A stretch of DNA of 64,000 bases from Cinnamomum chago (taxonomy: Eukaryota > Streptophyta > Magnoliopsida > Laurales > Lauraceae), in contig CP142453.1 of the NCBI GenBank assembly GCA_038049695.1, positions 2,621,501 to 2,685,500 of the forward strand, read 5' to 3'. The notes beneath the pieces are model-generated. The model searched no databases. It had not been told where the DNA came from and saw nothing but the letters and a program-made list of their open reading frames with translations. How positions within the stretch are numbered: the stretch's first letter is position 1; each line of letters begins with the position of its first letter. A program made the translations under genes and the position numbers. Of this stretch, positions 45,901-58,370 are shown piece after piece.

Positions 45901-48900
45901 AAGGAAAGAAATTAAAAAAAAAAAAGATGCAGCCCAGACTTATCTGGAATGTACCTGTGCAAAGGTTGACACAGCATTTTACAGTGTCTCCCAATGATAA
46001 ATTGATCGTATGCAGGTAACCAAATAGTAACTTGCAATGAAAGAAAGTAAAATATGCATTGTATGGGTACACTGTAGGATCAGAACTATCAACAAGATTA
46101 GAGAATTCAGGCCGCTTTCTTCCCTCCAAAATAGATGTTGAGTTCACTATGATAAGAAAATTGACTGTTCTAATGGCATTGGCATGCATAAGTCGCTTAT
46201 AGGCATAATTTTTCGGAACATATGTATATGAATCTATATGGTAGGGTTTAAGGCTTTTTAACCCGTCATCTGAAGAGGAAGTAAAATACCGACTGCAAAA
46301 ATGGTAGCATGATTGTGACAACTGTTGGAAATTCAAGTGGTCTCTCAAACATGACAAAAACACATATAGGAGTTAGCACACACAACATAGCCACACACTA
46401 GTGCTCTCGAGTTGTTTCCAACTTAAACCATTAAGATAAGAGCAGCTCCCTAATTTCCTATTGAATGATAAAACTTGTATTGGGATAAGTTTTCACCGAT
46501 TGAAAAACTATTGTCATGATGGATATTAAACCCTACTGGATTTCAAAATAAAAATAAAATAAAAAATTATGCTGCCCTCCCTAGCACTATAAAGGTTCAT
46601 CCATCAGCATGTATACAAAGGTTTAGAGAATAAGGACGAGAAAGTTGAGATCACAGCCTTTCACTGGAGTTGGGACACACAACACAGCCGCATGGTAGTA
46701 CTCTTGAGGTGTTTCCAACAATTTAAATCATTAAGACAAGAGCTACTCTCTAATTTCCTATTGAATGATAAAACTTACATTGGGATAAGTTTTCACCAGT
46801 TGAAACAGGATTTTCTTGATGGATACAAAATCAAGAAGTCAAGATCTAAGCCCATCCGGTCACTCAAATTAGATCACTGCTGTCCACTGGGTTTAGCACT
46901 GTGGCATCAGGTAGATGATTTATTTTTCTGATTATTATCATGAAGTTTAGGCACAATATCTATTTCTGCAACTTATGATGATCACTAAATGTATTAGTTA
47001 TCTTAATCTTGAATCATAATTTCTTTTGACAATAACTGTGGTGCCAATTTTTCACCATCACCAGCATCACAGCTCGTCCAACCAAGTACAGTTAATTACA
47101 ATTACAATATTAATATTGTTTGCTGCTTACTACTGAAAAGGTAGTTTCCCAAACTCCCTCTTGGCATGAATTCGTATACAAGTAGTAGTTCTTTGTCTTC
47201 CTCACAGTGTCCCAAAAGTCTCACAATGTTTGGATGAGAAAGGCTACCCAAGATATTCACCTCTGACTGCAAAAAAGAACATAGTCAAGTATTTATGCAG
47301 AAGCATGGACAGAATGAGAGAAAGAAAGGTGTTTTTGGTGGAAACAATCTAAATAGTAACTATGGGAGACATCTTACATCACAGTTTTATTTCTCGAAAT
47401 AAAATGAGAAGTTTCAGTTGAGGATAATTTGCTGGCATTACAAAAATGGGTTCAATAAAAGATTAGTAAAGAGGTGAGGGGTGAAGGATGTAAAGTAGAG
47501 TCCTCAATGGGACAATTTAACATCCTAGGGTGATGGGTGAGTAATCACCTTCCATCATTTTCCATAAAAGGGGATCTAATTTCATGGTCATTTATGCAAC
47601 TTCAACTCCGTTTCTTCAATTTTAACCAATTTTAATAATGCATTTCTTAAAGTTCTTAGGAATTCTAATTCCAAGAAACCAAATAGGCCCTATATAGAGG
47701 TGAAAACTGGGTCGTGCTGCCCTCGGGCCGGCCCACATGCCTCTTCTAATTTTTTTATATAAATTGAAAAGGACTTTATAGACTTTGGGTTTTTTTAACT
47801 TGAAATAAAATTAAACTATTAAAATAAATGCAAAAACATTGATGTTCATTTATAACATGAAGAATGGGTCGGTCCTAGTCAATGGGCTGGAATGGCCCAA
47901 GCATGGTTTTTTCGGTGCAGGACTGGGCAGACCTATTTTTCACCTCAAGCCCTATACATATATCTTTGTTTTTTCTTTTTTTCTTTTTCTTTTTTTCTGC
48001 CTCAAACTTTGCCAAATAAATATTGGATTGAATGGAAAATACCTGCCACTCTTTCCTTCCCAGGTAGTCGTCTGAATTCAATTTCTTGACAGCAATAGCC
48101 ATCCCACTTCCGGCCTTGGTTGGTGCAAATGTCTTCTCATCAATCCAACCCTTGAAAACCCTCCCAAAACCTACCTCCCCAGGAACCCTACCGGGACTGA
48201 ACTTACTGGTCGCTGCCTTCAATTCTGCAAAACTGAAAATCCTTAAAGTGGGAGTAATGGGAAGGATCTGACCGTATGGGGACACCTCATCTAAACGGCT
48301 TGAAAACGCACTCCCAGTTTCCGAATGCGTCCCTTCATTGCTGGTGTTCTGTGCAATCCCTGAAAAGAGGATTTGAAGGAAACCCATGTGAGACTATGCA
48401 AAAATGAAGAGACATGTAAATCAAAATGGGAGAAGAAAACAGAGCAGCACAGGAAAAAACAGAGTTACAGAGAAAAGATTGTATTTGAAAGAAATCACAT
48501 GTACGCAAAAGGAGAAAGGGATTTTGAGAAAGCAACCCATGTCATTGTCAGGTTCTGTTTCTATACAATGAAGATAGAAGGACCCAGAAGAAGAGACAGA
48601 AAAAAAGATGAATTCTTTCCATAACCAGGAGCAAGAGGGAGAGAATACAACAGATATCTTGAATTACTCAAACAAGGAACTGAAAAGGCAAGAAAACAAC
48701 CCATATGATTATGAAAAACTAACTAGAGTTTTACCCTCCGTCTGGAAAGGGGAGAAGGGAGGGGACGGGAAATTTGAGCAATAGAGAGAAAATTACCGTT
48801 TTATCTTTATTTTTGTAAAATTTTTAAAATTATCTTTTAAAGTATAAAGGGTAATTTAATAATTTTGTCCATTTTCCCCTCCTTTGGGAGAATTTTTTTC

Positions 48901-49170
48901 ACCTTTTTCTCCTACCCCATCCCCCCATTTTCCCTCCCCCTTTCCAAACACAGAAAAAAAAAATTCCCCCGTTTTTTTCCCTCCCCCCATTTTTCCCCTT
49001 CCCAAACGGAGGGTTAGAGGAAGAGGAAGAAAATATCATCTGGGTTCATCAAGAAATCTGATTTTTTTGTTCCTTCTTCCCTTTTTTTCATTACCTGGGC
49101 TTGATGGTCTGGTCGAGCTGGGACTGCTACTGCTGGACGAGTCAAATTGCGCTATCCAGAAATTTCCCAT
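42910..49170 (-). CDS. RLCK-VII protein D, intact frame, predicted pseudokinase
   Basis: Exons 49095-49170 (ATG 49168-49170), 48043-48359, 47131-47266, 45691-45833, 45419-45542 and 42910-43253 join in phase (1140 nt, 379 aa) with GT/AG borders. Residues 1-25 are [10 protein letters not shown] plus a Ser-rich linker; Gly2 fits N-myristoylation, so membrane attachment is expected. A kinase domain related to PBL/PIX13-type RLCKs follows. The Gly-loop reads GEVGFG (second Gly is Val); the VKK lysine, DFG and VAPEY are present; but the catalytic loop is HRNLTPYN. The catalytic Asp is Asn (45721-45723) and the following Lys is Thr (45715-45717). A 7-nt duplication after QAIKH truncates the tail found in E. 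The exon 5 donor is GTACGA, weaker than in the sisters. I infer a non-catalytic protein; it could also be an early pseudogene. Confidence 0.75.
44057..45135. mobile_element. 1.1-kb DNA element in intron 5 of D
   Basis: Ends GGCCTCATTTGGCA and TTGCCAAATTGGCC, flanked by CCAA (44053-44056 and 45136-45139). Same position as in B and C. Non-coding. Confidence 0.78.
46370..46950 (-). repeat. Internal duplication in intron 3 of D
   Basis: Two direct copies of a segment containing TTTCCTATTGAATGATAAAA (about 46380-46540 and 46680-46830). Other copies have it once. Probably a local tandem duplication within the intron. Confidence 0.7.
47695..47948. mobile_element. Non-autonomous hAT-like element, intron 2 of D
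   Basis: 254 bp between GCCCTATA duplications (47687-47694 and 47949-47956), left end TAGAGGTGAAAA, right end TTTTTCACCTC. Same target site as 5865-6311 in copy A, so the insertion predates the A/D split; this copy has lost about 190 bp internally. Confidence 0.85.
48734..49013. mobile_element. Tourist-like MITE in intron 1 of D
   Basis: 280 bp with 19-bp terminal inverted repeats CCCTCCGTCTGGAAAGGGG and CCCTCCGTTTGGGAAGGGG, flanked by TTA (48731-48733 and 49014-49016). Copy A has the uninterrupted site (GAGTTTTAGAGG). The TTA target and end sequence fit PIF/Harbinger. Non-coding. Confidence 0.88.
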
Positions 49171-49423
49171 CTTTCTCTCTCCTCCCTTCGGTATACCAAG
49201 TTGCAACTTCCTGAAAATAAAGAAGAAATCTCTCTCACATAGGAAGTTGGAAGAAAGAGACGGGAAGATACAGAAGACACAGTGCGCGCGTGTCTCCGAA
49301 GACCTTCCGTCTATAGAGTTTTCAAGGTGCAGAGGTTGATATAGACCACTTTCTTGAAAGAGTCAATCTTTCTCTCTCTCACATACATAGGAAGTAGGAA
49401 GAAAGAGATGGGTGTATAAGCCC

Positions 49424-49752
49424 ACGTTTGGCATCTCTATTTCATGCATCTATTTCTCTAAATGTCTAAATCGGACAGAGGTTTGAACAATTAAAGCGTT
49501 TGGTACAAGATTTTAGACTCTGTCCGCTTTAGACATTTAGAGGCAAATCCTCTAAAATCCAAATGCTCCAAAAGTGGGCAGATGAGAAATAGAGCTTTTG
49601 AATCTTAAAATATAGAGGCAAGGTATTTAAAATAGATTCATACATTACCAAATGCGTTTTTTTTTATCCTAGCCTCTTTTTTTTATGGCTCTTTTTTTAA
49701 TGGCTCTATTTTAGATAGATCTATAAATAAAAAAGTAGAGATGCCAAACAGT
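49424..49752. mobile_element. MITE upstream of D
   Basis: About 329 bp with ends ACGTTTGGCATCTCTA and (right end read on the other strand) ACTGTTTGGCATCTCTA. It lies 250-580 bp upstream of the D start codon, between the leader region and the 49790 element. Target duplication not clear. It may alter D expression. Confidence 0.65.
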
Positions 49753-49789
49753 ATCTCTGTAGATGAAAGCACGGGCTTGTGCTTGTCTA

Positions 49790-50046
49790 ATAGTATGATA
49801 CATCCTCGGGTACTCTCCAATGTACATATGCCAATTCATCTCGTTGGAAGCGCCTTTCTCCGAATCTTTCTTGGCAGCTCGCTATTCAAGCAACTATTTT
49901 TATTTTTATTTTTCCAAAATCACCCTCATCAATTTTTCAACTTGAGAGTTCTATTGAAAAGTGTTATGAATTTATTATTCACTTTTATATCAGGTAAGGA
50001 TTCTTGGTGGATCCTACTCAAATTGAGTGAATTTTTACGAGAGGTG
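49790..50046. mobile_element. Left-end remnant of the long-TIR element, upstream of D
   Basis: Matches 26545-26760 starting at ATAGTATGATACA and continuing through GGATTCTTGGTGGATCCTAC, then stops before the right terminal repeat. It sits upstream of D just as the complete copy sits upstream of C. Confidence 0.7.
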
Positions 50047-50095
50047 GTAAATTGGTGTGATGAGGCGAGCTATTGTCACTCACAGAAAGTAAAAG

Positions 50096-50126
<31 letters not shown>

Positions 50127-50462
50127 TTGGCGAAAAGACCTCATTAGTGCTACAAAATTTATGAGGACCTTTCGAAATAAATGACTATATTTCGAAATTT
50201 TTCTAATAAAATCCCCTATATACTATAAAACACTCAAATAATATATTATAAACAATTAAATCAATTTGATGTTGGACTCAAACTATATTGAGTCAAACTC
50301 TTCATAGAGAATAGGCTTTTCTTTGTATACTTTTCTTTGTGTAGGCCTTTTATCATTTACTATGAGCAATCCTTTATAATACATTGGGGAGCAATCCTTT
50401 ATAATATATATTTTTTTTGGGGTGGGGGTAGGTTAATGGAACCTTCATTGTTGAATTTGCAG

Positions 50463-50560
50463 AACAGATCAAAAACTTGAGAAGACTATCTAATTTTCAT
50501 ATTGAAAAGGATAAATTCTATGATAGGGGTCGCATGAGAAGATGTAGAAAGCCCGCATAA
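50463..50560 (+). other. Exon-like repeated segment, copy 2
   Basis: Second copy of the segment at 37191-37288: preceded by TTTGCAG, open for 32 codons (QIKNLRRLS...), ends TAA. Coding status unproven. Confidence 0.3.
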
Positions 50561-52336
50561 AGAAGTGGATTGTCTTGTCACTCGGCTTCCTTCTCCATCA
50601 ACAGGCTCAGTCTAGAACTTAGATGTCTTTTGAAACACAACCAAATGCTCTTGCAAGTGGCATAAGCAGGATAATAAGCAGGGGTTTATCGCCATAATAT
50701 GTCCAGTTGTAGGAGAAAAGGTTGTTGGACGGGAGGCCCTACAAGACTGTAATGGACTTTTGTCTAATTTTCCCTAAATTTTAAGCCCATCAAATTATCA
50801 TAACCCTTTGATCTTGGCCCTCTATTTTAATAGTTTTAGAACCCACCATTTTGTTATCAGTTCAATCCACATATTGGTGTAAAATTTGAGGGATAGATAC
50901 ATTAGACCCCATTGATGATGGAAATCAGGGGTGGAAAGATCCCAATAAGTAAGACCCATATATAAAATTTCCGGTTAATCTCATGCTTATAATCCCATGA
51001 TTTGCAGCCCAAAAGTTAAATGACTTTCTATTTTTAAAAAAACAAAAGGTTCGTGGATCCAATGGTCCAGTTCATTCGGTGGGTGCAAGCCCAGGGTCCA
51101 CTGAGGAGGGTCTTAAGAACAGTTAAGGATAAATCATAAGGTGTCCCCCCTAGAAGTTATCACGAAAATCCTCCATCAACCACTAAATAGAGGGACCATG
51201 TTTACCTTTTTACGGTCCCAAATCCCTTTTTCCTACTTCTTTTCCTACTTTTACCTCTTTTATGTCCAGAAATCCTAAGCCCCTCTTGCCTCAATTACAA
51301 TTTAGAACCAGTATCAAAATATCCAAAACTCTCAAGAGGACCAGCTCGATCCTATCCAACCCCTTGACTCTAATTACAATTTACAGCGGTTATCAAACTA
51401 TCAATAGGACCGGCTCAATCCTATCCATTCTATCCCAAATTCCCAAATCCATTTTGACTAAATAAAAGCAAAAACCTGATGAACTTCTCAGTGTCACATG
51501 GATCTTATCCTAGGAAAATTTTTCAGTGAAGAGAACGCAGTAAAACAGTATGGTGTTAAGGTCGATTTCTTAGATGATAAGGCGATCGACAGCCACTGTT
51601 CAGAATAATGGGACAGTACTTCCAGTTTGTGTTGCCTATAATGCCACTGATGATACAGGGCAGAGGAGAAACAGATGGGCCGCCACAAAGACAAACCTTT
51701 TGAATGTTTTGAAACAAGAAATTTGGAAGAACTTTAGGTGTCATAAACGGATTTGGAGAGGCACACATGACATCTTGATCAGGAATGGGGTGAGAAGTGG
51801 TTTACTAATTTTATTCAATGGCAAAGCACATTTTGCCTCCTGAACAATCCTAAAGCTCTATGGCCAGACATTTCACTTTGGCACTTGGTGTGAGCTACCT
51901 TGCAATACTAGAGGGTCCAACCTCTCTCTGAAAAGAGGCAGCAGAAAATGTAAATCACAAAAATATTGAACATGTTTCATCTTATTGATGATATGAAGAT
52001 TGTCTAGAGGTTATTTGCACTTGCATCTCAAATGAAGCTTGTGTTAGCTGTTAGAAACTTCAAATAAATACAAATCGCAAATAGTATTTAAACTCAATTT
52101 GAGGTCGAAAAAACCAAGCTTCCCTGAGACATTAGAAATAATCATTTTATACAATGATCCAATTGTTAATTGATACAATTCATCACATCCACAATTCACA
52201 ATTAACGAAAGTAAAATAACAATAACAATGATATTACACAAGCTGTCCAGTAAGCACAAACAATTGGACATGCACATAGCACTGTCGTCATAACTGTTCA
52301 TGTTGGAATAGATTACCTCAATTTTGGTGATTGCTT
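50561..52336. other. Spacer 3' of E
   Basis: 50750-51100 is the most diverged copy of the dispersed 3'-flank segment. 51485-51840 contains an unassigned plus-strand open stretch (51574-51843, 89 codons). 51815-52020 matches the 3' flank of D. No gene recognised with confidence. Confidence 0.5.
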
Positions 52337-55300
52337 TCACAAGAGACATCCATCCTTGCAATGGTCATTTTTTCCAGTTCCAACATTACCAACCTTGGGA
52401 TGAAGTGGGGAACGGTTTTGCGCATGGTGGTCAAAGTAATTGTGGTCAGCGAGATGCATGGGATTGGCCTCTTCGGGCATTTGCTTTATGGCCTGAATCT
52501 GCTCTAATGTTTCCACCACCTCTGTCATGGATGGACGCTTTCTTGGTTGAGACACGAGACACTTGAGAATGAGCTGAGCAGCCTGAACTGCACCTTCGGA
52601 TGGGTACTGGCCTTCAAGCCGCTTGTCCATCACCCGTGATAATAGCTTCCTCTCATCAGATAGATATGGTTGTGCCCACTCTACCAAATTCTGTTTTCCC
52701 CTTGGACGGTTTTTGTCAAGTGCCGGTAGGCCTGAAAGCATCTCGAGCAACACAACCCCAAAACCATATACATCGCTCTTCACGTACAGATGGCCTGGTT
52801 GATGTTAGATGCAGGCACACTAGTCATTATTCAGATCAAAGAAACTTCAACCATTTGAGATATTTTTCAAGCAATAAATAAATTGTATTATTTTTCCCTG
52901 TTTCAGGCAATCGATGACCCTCTCATAGCTATTATGATTTTCAAGCAGAGTTTTATGAACAAAATGAAAGAAGTAACGATTGTTATTAGATCTTTAACTT
53001 TTTATTTGAATAACTGTTCAACCAGTTTGAATCCAAGCTAAGAAGGGTTGGAACTTGGAAGTCACCAAAAAACTTCTTGTTCTAACACATCATGTTAATA
53101 GTTGAGATCGTCGCTTTTTCTCATCAATCTCATTTTTATCATAGTCAAAATTTCCTTCTAATGGAGTTCATAACAGTTAGTTTTAACAATTTGTCCTGCA
53201 AACAACAGTCTACAATGTCTCTGGCTGAAACTATATCAGCAGGGCCTTCCAAGTTCCAATAGATGTTCACAAATACCTCTGCATTGCTAAATGGCCATCC
53301 TTTGTCATTGATGCGAGTTTCTGCTACATTTCCAGACAGAGCAGTTACAAAACCTAATTCAAATATTAAGATGATTTTGAAAAAGAAATATCACAATGTT
53401 GTTAGATGTGAGTGGTCCTCATGACCACATGTGCAACACTATTGGGACCCACGGTTTAAGCCCACTAATTTAAGTTACTTTACCCTTATTAGTTTTTGGT
53501 TTTATTAAGTTTATCTTGGATTCAATTTTAGTAAGCTCAATCAAATAAGACTCTTGTTGGCTGATTTGAGGGAATTAAGGAAACTCACCTTTATTAGATT
53601 TCTTTAATAGGAAGAAATCTCTTTAGGGCTTATCTATATATATATGGTTTTCCAGTCCTCTCTCTCAACCTAACGAGATATGAAAAGTAACCATCAACTT
53701 CACGCATATTGGAGTGAGTGATAAGAGAGATAGGAGAAACCCTATTTGAGAGAAGAGATCTGCTCATCATCAAGATCATGGCGCAAGGTACGCTTTTATA
53801 TTATTTGATATCATATATTGTTTAATGCATAAATCTAGATCCAAAGGTTTGATTTGTATTGCAAACCATATCAAATTTTACAAATGTTTCACTACTAGCT
53901 TCTGCAGTATCCGAACGCACCCAGACAGTTCATAATGGGAATGAAAAATTTTCAAGGGTATAATGAACTACTGGTTCAGAGAAAAATGAGCTGGTGAACA
54001 AGCCAAACAGGCCCAGTCACCAAACGAAAATACCAAATGCCACAGCAGTCAAAAACGCCATGATCAACATTCTGTTTAACAGTATGTTTTGAGAAACCGA
54101 ATTCCCAGTCCTACAGAATATTTTTGGAAACAGATAAACTACCAACAACATCCATCCATGCATAAAAACTAGAGAGCAGTTTGAGATTAGTTTAAATTAA
54201 AGAAAGTCCACTACGATGCAAACCATTAAAACAGCACTGAAATAATAGGAAGTTGTAGCAATGAAGGTTGCTACAGAAGAACTGATATTACCTGCAGCCA
54301 AATATTCAGGAGCTGCATAACCATGGGTACCCATGACACATGTGGAGACATATGAACTTTCATATGGGCTGCTCATCGCTAATCCAAAATCACAGAGTTT
54401 TGCATTATAATTCTGCAGAAGACTAAAAAAATAAAACTAAGAATTCAAACACACAAAGAGTTCTTCAAACCTCCCACCCCCACGCCCCCATGAAAGAAAA
54501 AAAAAACTCTATGGCAGAATAATCAGGCTGGAAGAGTTTACCAAATCAAGCAATATATTAGATGTTTTAACATCTCGATATATGATTGGCCTTTCTGAAG
54601 TGTGTAAGAATGCAAGGCCCCGAGCTGCACCTATTGCTATCTTCAGCCGTATGCTCCATGAAAGTGGTTGAAAGGCTGAACTTCCTACATAAAATGCACC
54701 ATTTTAGAAATATGAATAATGAATGCAAGGGAAAAAAACACAGCTCAGACTTGTCTGGACTGTACCTGTGCAAGGTTGGCACAGCATTTTACAGTGTTTC
54801 GCAGTGAGAAACTGATCACATGCAGGTAAAATATGCATTGAATAGGTACGTTGTTTGATCAGAACTATCAAGATTAGAGAATTGAGGCAAGGCAGCTTCC
54901 TTCACTCCTAAATAAAACTTGAGTTCACATTGAAAAGAAAATTGACTGTTCCAATGGCATGGGTATTTGCAATGACATGCATAGGTCAGTAGGTTACAGT
55001 TGTAATTTTGAGGAACATATGAATATGAATCTATACGGTAGGGTTGAATACTTTTTAACCCATCATCTGATGAGGAAGTAAAATAATGATTACAAAACTT
55101 ATATTATGATTGCGACAACTGTTGAAAATTCATGTGATCTCTTAAACATGAAAAAAACACAAAGGAAAATATGAGTCATGACACACTACAGAGTCACATG
55201 GTAGTGCTCTTGAGTTGTTTATGAAGATTTGAAAACAACCTTCTATTTAAGCCTTAACACAAGCTAAGGTCCTATCTCAGATTATTGTATGCAATTTTAA

Positions 55301-57323
55301 ACCAAAAAAAGCTCAAATAAACAATCACCACACAAAGAGAAGAGGCACGGAACTTTTACGTGGAAAACCCTGCTTGGGAAAAAACCACGAGTGACAAAAG
55401 CCATAGAAAGCAATGCACTATAAAAATGAAGATTACAAATAACTCACAGGACCTGACCCAGTTGAAACTCAACCTAAAGGACTGTGGAGTACTCGTCGAC
55501 AACCCGCTGTTCACCTTCCACGTGCTTGCTCGAAACCCACTTTGAATACCCCTTCAAGGTGCTTGAGAGGAGAAGAAGAAGAATAAGAACTTCAGCACAA
55601 TCTCCCTTGCAAGAATTGGCCCACCAAAACTCTCTCTAGAATCAAAGAATAATGCTTGAGAAAATTAATAGCTCTCTCTATTTTTTGCAGTGGTTGCAAG
55701 GGGTCTTTAAATAGCTTTAGTTTCGTGCACAAGACTTGTTTGTAGGAAAGTAGAATTCTTTAAAAGAGATAGAGAACGTCAGCTTAGAAAGAGTCCTGAA
55801 GGGACAAGGACTGGACAGCTCGCTATAGTGAGGAGAGCTCGCTATAGCGTGCGCAAGTTCTGTCTACGCTAGAACTGGCTCGCTATAGCGAGACCATATT
55901 TTGGAAAAGTACGCAGAATGAGTGCAGAAAATTCCGGGAGGACTTCTTTAGAGATCTTCAAGAATGAGAAGAAGTCTTCAAGACTTATCACAAGTATCCA
56001 GAAGTAGTCTTTCACAGCATCTGGGTTCCTTCATAGTCCTTATCTAAAAGAAACAAAAAATACAGCTCAATTTGGACTAAGAACACAAGTTTTGCTCAAA
56101 CGATAAGAATTAGCCAATACAAATTCTAATAGTTTCCAACTTGAACTATTAAGATAAGAGCTACTCCCTAAGTTCCTATTGAATGATAAAACTTAAACTG
56201 GGAGATATTTTCACTGATTGAAACAGTATTTTCTTCATGGATTTGAAACCCTAATAGATTTAAAAATAAAAAAGTTATTCCAGCCCCTCCCAGCATGTAT
56301 TAAGAGGTGTAGAGAATGAGGACAAGAAAGTTGAGATCTCAGCCCATCCAGTCACTCAAACAAGATCAAAGCCATCCACCAAAATTAGCACCATGGCATC
56401 AGGTATATGATTTATTATTATTATTATCATGGTGTTTAGGCACGATATTAGTTTCTGAAACTTATGATGATCACTTATTATATTAATCCTGAATCAGGAT
56501 TTCTTTTTAAAAAAATGTGCCAATTTTTCGCCATCATCAGTATCCACTACAGTTTATTACAATAATGATATGGTTTACTGCTTACTTCTGAAAAGGTGGC
56601 TTTCCAAATCCCTTCTTGGCATAATACAGGTAGCAATTCTTTGTCTTCCCAGCAGTATCCCAAAAGTTTTACAAAGTTTGGATGAGAAACTCCCCCCAGG
56701 AAATGCACCACTGACTGCGAAAAGGAACATAGTTACATCGACAACAAATACACATAGAAGCAGAATTAAAATAATGAAATTAAAAAGTAAACTAATTACT
56801 AATGTTTATTTTAAAAAAAGTATTCATGGAGAAGCATGCATGAATATAATGTGAAAAACAAAGGTGTTTTTTAACAGCAACGAGCTAAATGGTAACTATG
56901 GGAATACATCCTTAAATTGTCACTTAAGATAATCACTATAAGTATTAGTTATCTTAATCTTGAATCATGATTTCTTTTGACAATAACTACAGTGACAATT
57001 TTTCACCATCCTCAGTATCATAGCTCATCCAACCACTACAGTTAATTACAATTACAATATTAATATTGTTTACTATTTACTTCTGAAAAGGTGGTTTTCC
57101 AAACTCCCTTTTGGCATGAATTCGTATACAAGTAGTAGTTCTTCGTCCTCCTCACAGTGTCCCAAAAATCTCACAAGATTTGGATGAGAAACGCTCCCTA
57201 AGATATTCACCTCTGACTGCAAAAACGAACATAGATAAGTAAAATAAAAGCACATACCAGCAGAATTAAAATCATGAAATTACAAAAGCAAATAAAATAA
57301 AATAAATTGTATTTAAGCAGAAG

Positions 57324-57383
<60 letters not shown>

Positions 57384-58338
57384 CTAAATAGTAACTATGG
57401 CAGACATCTTAATTTCATCCTCAATCATAGTTTTATTTCAGGAAATAAAATGAAAATTCTCAGTAAAGGCCCATTTTCTTGCATGATTACAAAATGGGTT
57501 CAACAAAGGATTAGTAAAGAGGTGAGGGGGTGAAGAATATAAAATAGAGTTGTAAATGAGACCATTTAATCTAACAGGGTGATGGGTGAGTATTCACTTT
57601 CCATCATTTTCCTAAAAGGAGAGATAATTCCATAGCCAGAATTTCACCTTTATTTCTTTAATTTTAACTACTTTCCCAAGTAGATTTCTTTGAATTCCTA
57701 AGAATTCAATTCCATTAAACCAAATGGGCCCTATTCATAAATCTCTGCTTTTACTTTCTTTCCTCAAAATTTTCCAAACAAATATTGGATTGAATGGACA
57801 TACCTGCCACTCTTCCCTTCCCTGCAAGCCCTCTGGACTCAATTTCTTGACAGCAATAGCCGTCCCACTTCCGGCCTTGGTTTGTGCTAATGTCTTCTCA
57901 TCAATCCAACCCTTGAAAATCTGCCCAAAACCTCCCTCCCCAAGAAGTGCATCGGGACTGAACTTCCTGGTCGCTTTCTTCAACTCTGCAAGACTGAAAA
58001 TCTTTGGGGACACCTCAGTAATGCTGCTCGTAAATGCACTCGTAGTTCCCGAATGCGTCCCTTCATTGCTGCTGTTCTTTGAAATCTCTGCAAATTTAAA
58101 AGAAAAGAAAAATAACAGAGAACTTGAAGAAACCCATGTGAGATTATGCAAAACTGGAGAGGTTTGTGAATCAAAATGAGAGAAGAAAACAGAGCAGCAC
58201 ATGAAAAAACAGTCACAGAGAAAAATATTGTATTTGAAAAAATCACAAATGTACACAAAAGGAGAAAGGAGCTTTAGAGAAAGCAACCCATGCCAGGTTC
58301 TGTTTCTATATCACGGAAATAGAAGGACCCAGAAGAAG

Positions 58339-58370
<32 letters not shown>

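Noticed and set aside
56586-56714. Exon 3b as a mutually exclusive alternative to exon 3
   Set aside because: Used instead of exon 3 it would shift the downstream frame (129 nt against 136 nt); only joint inclusion keeps the frame.
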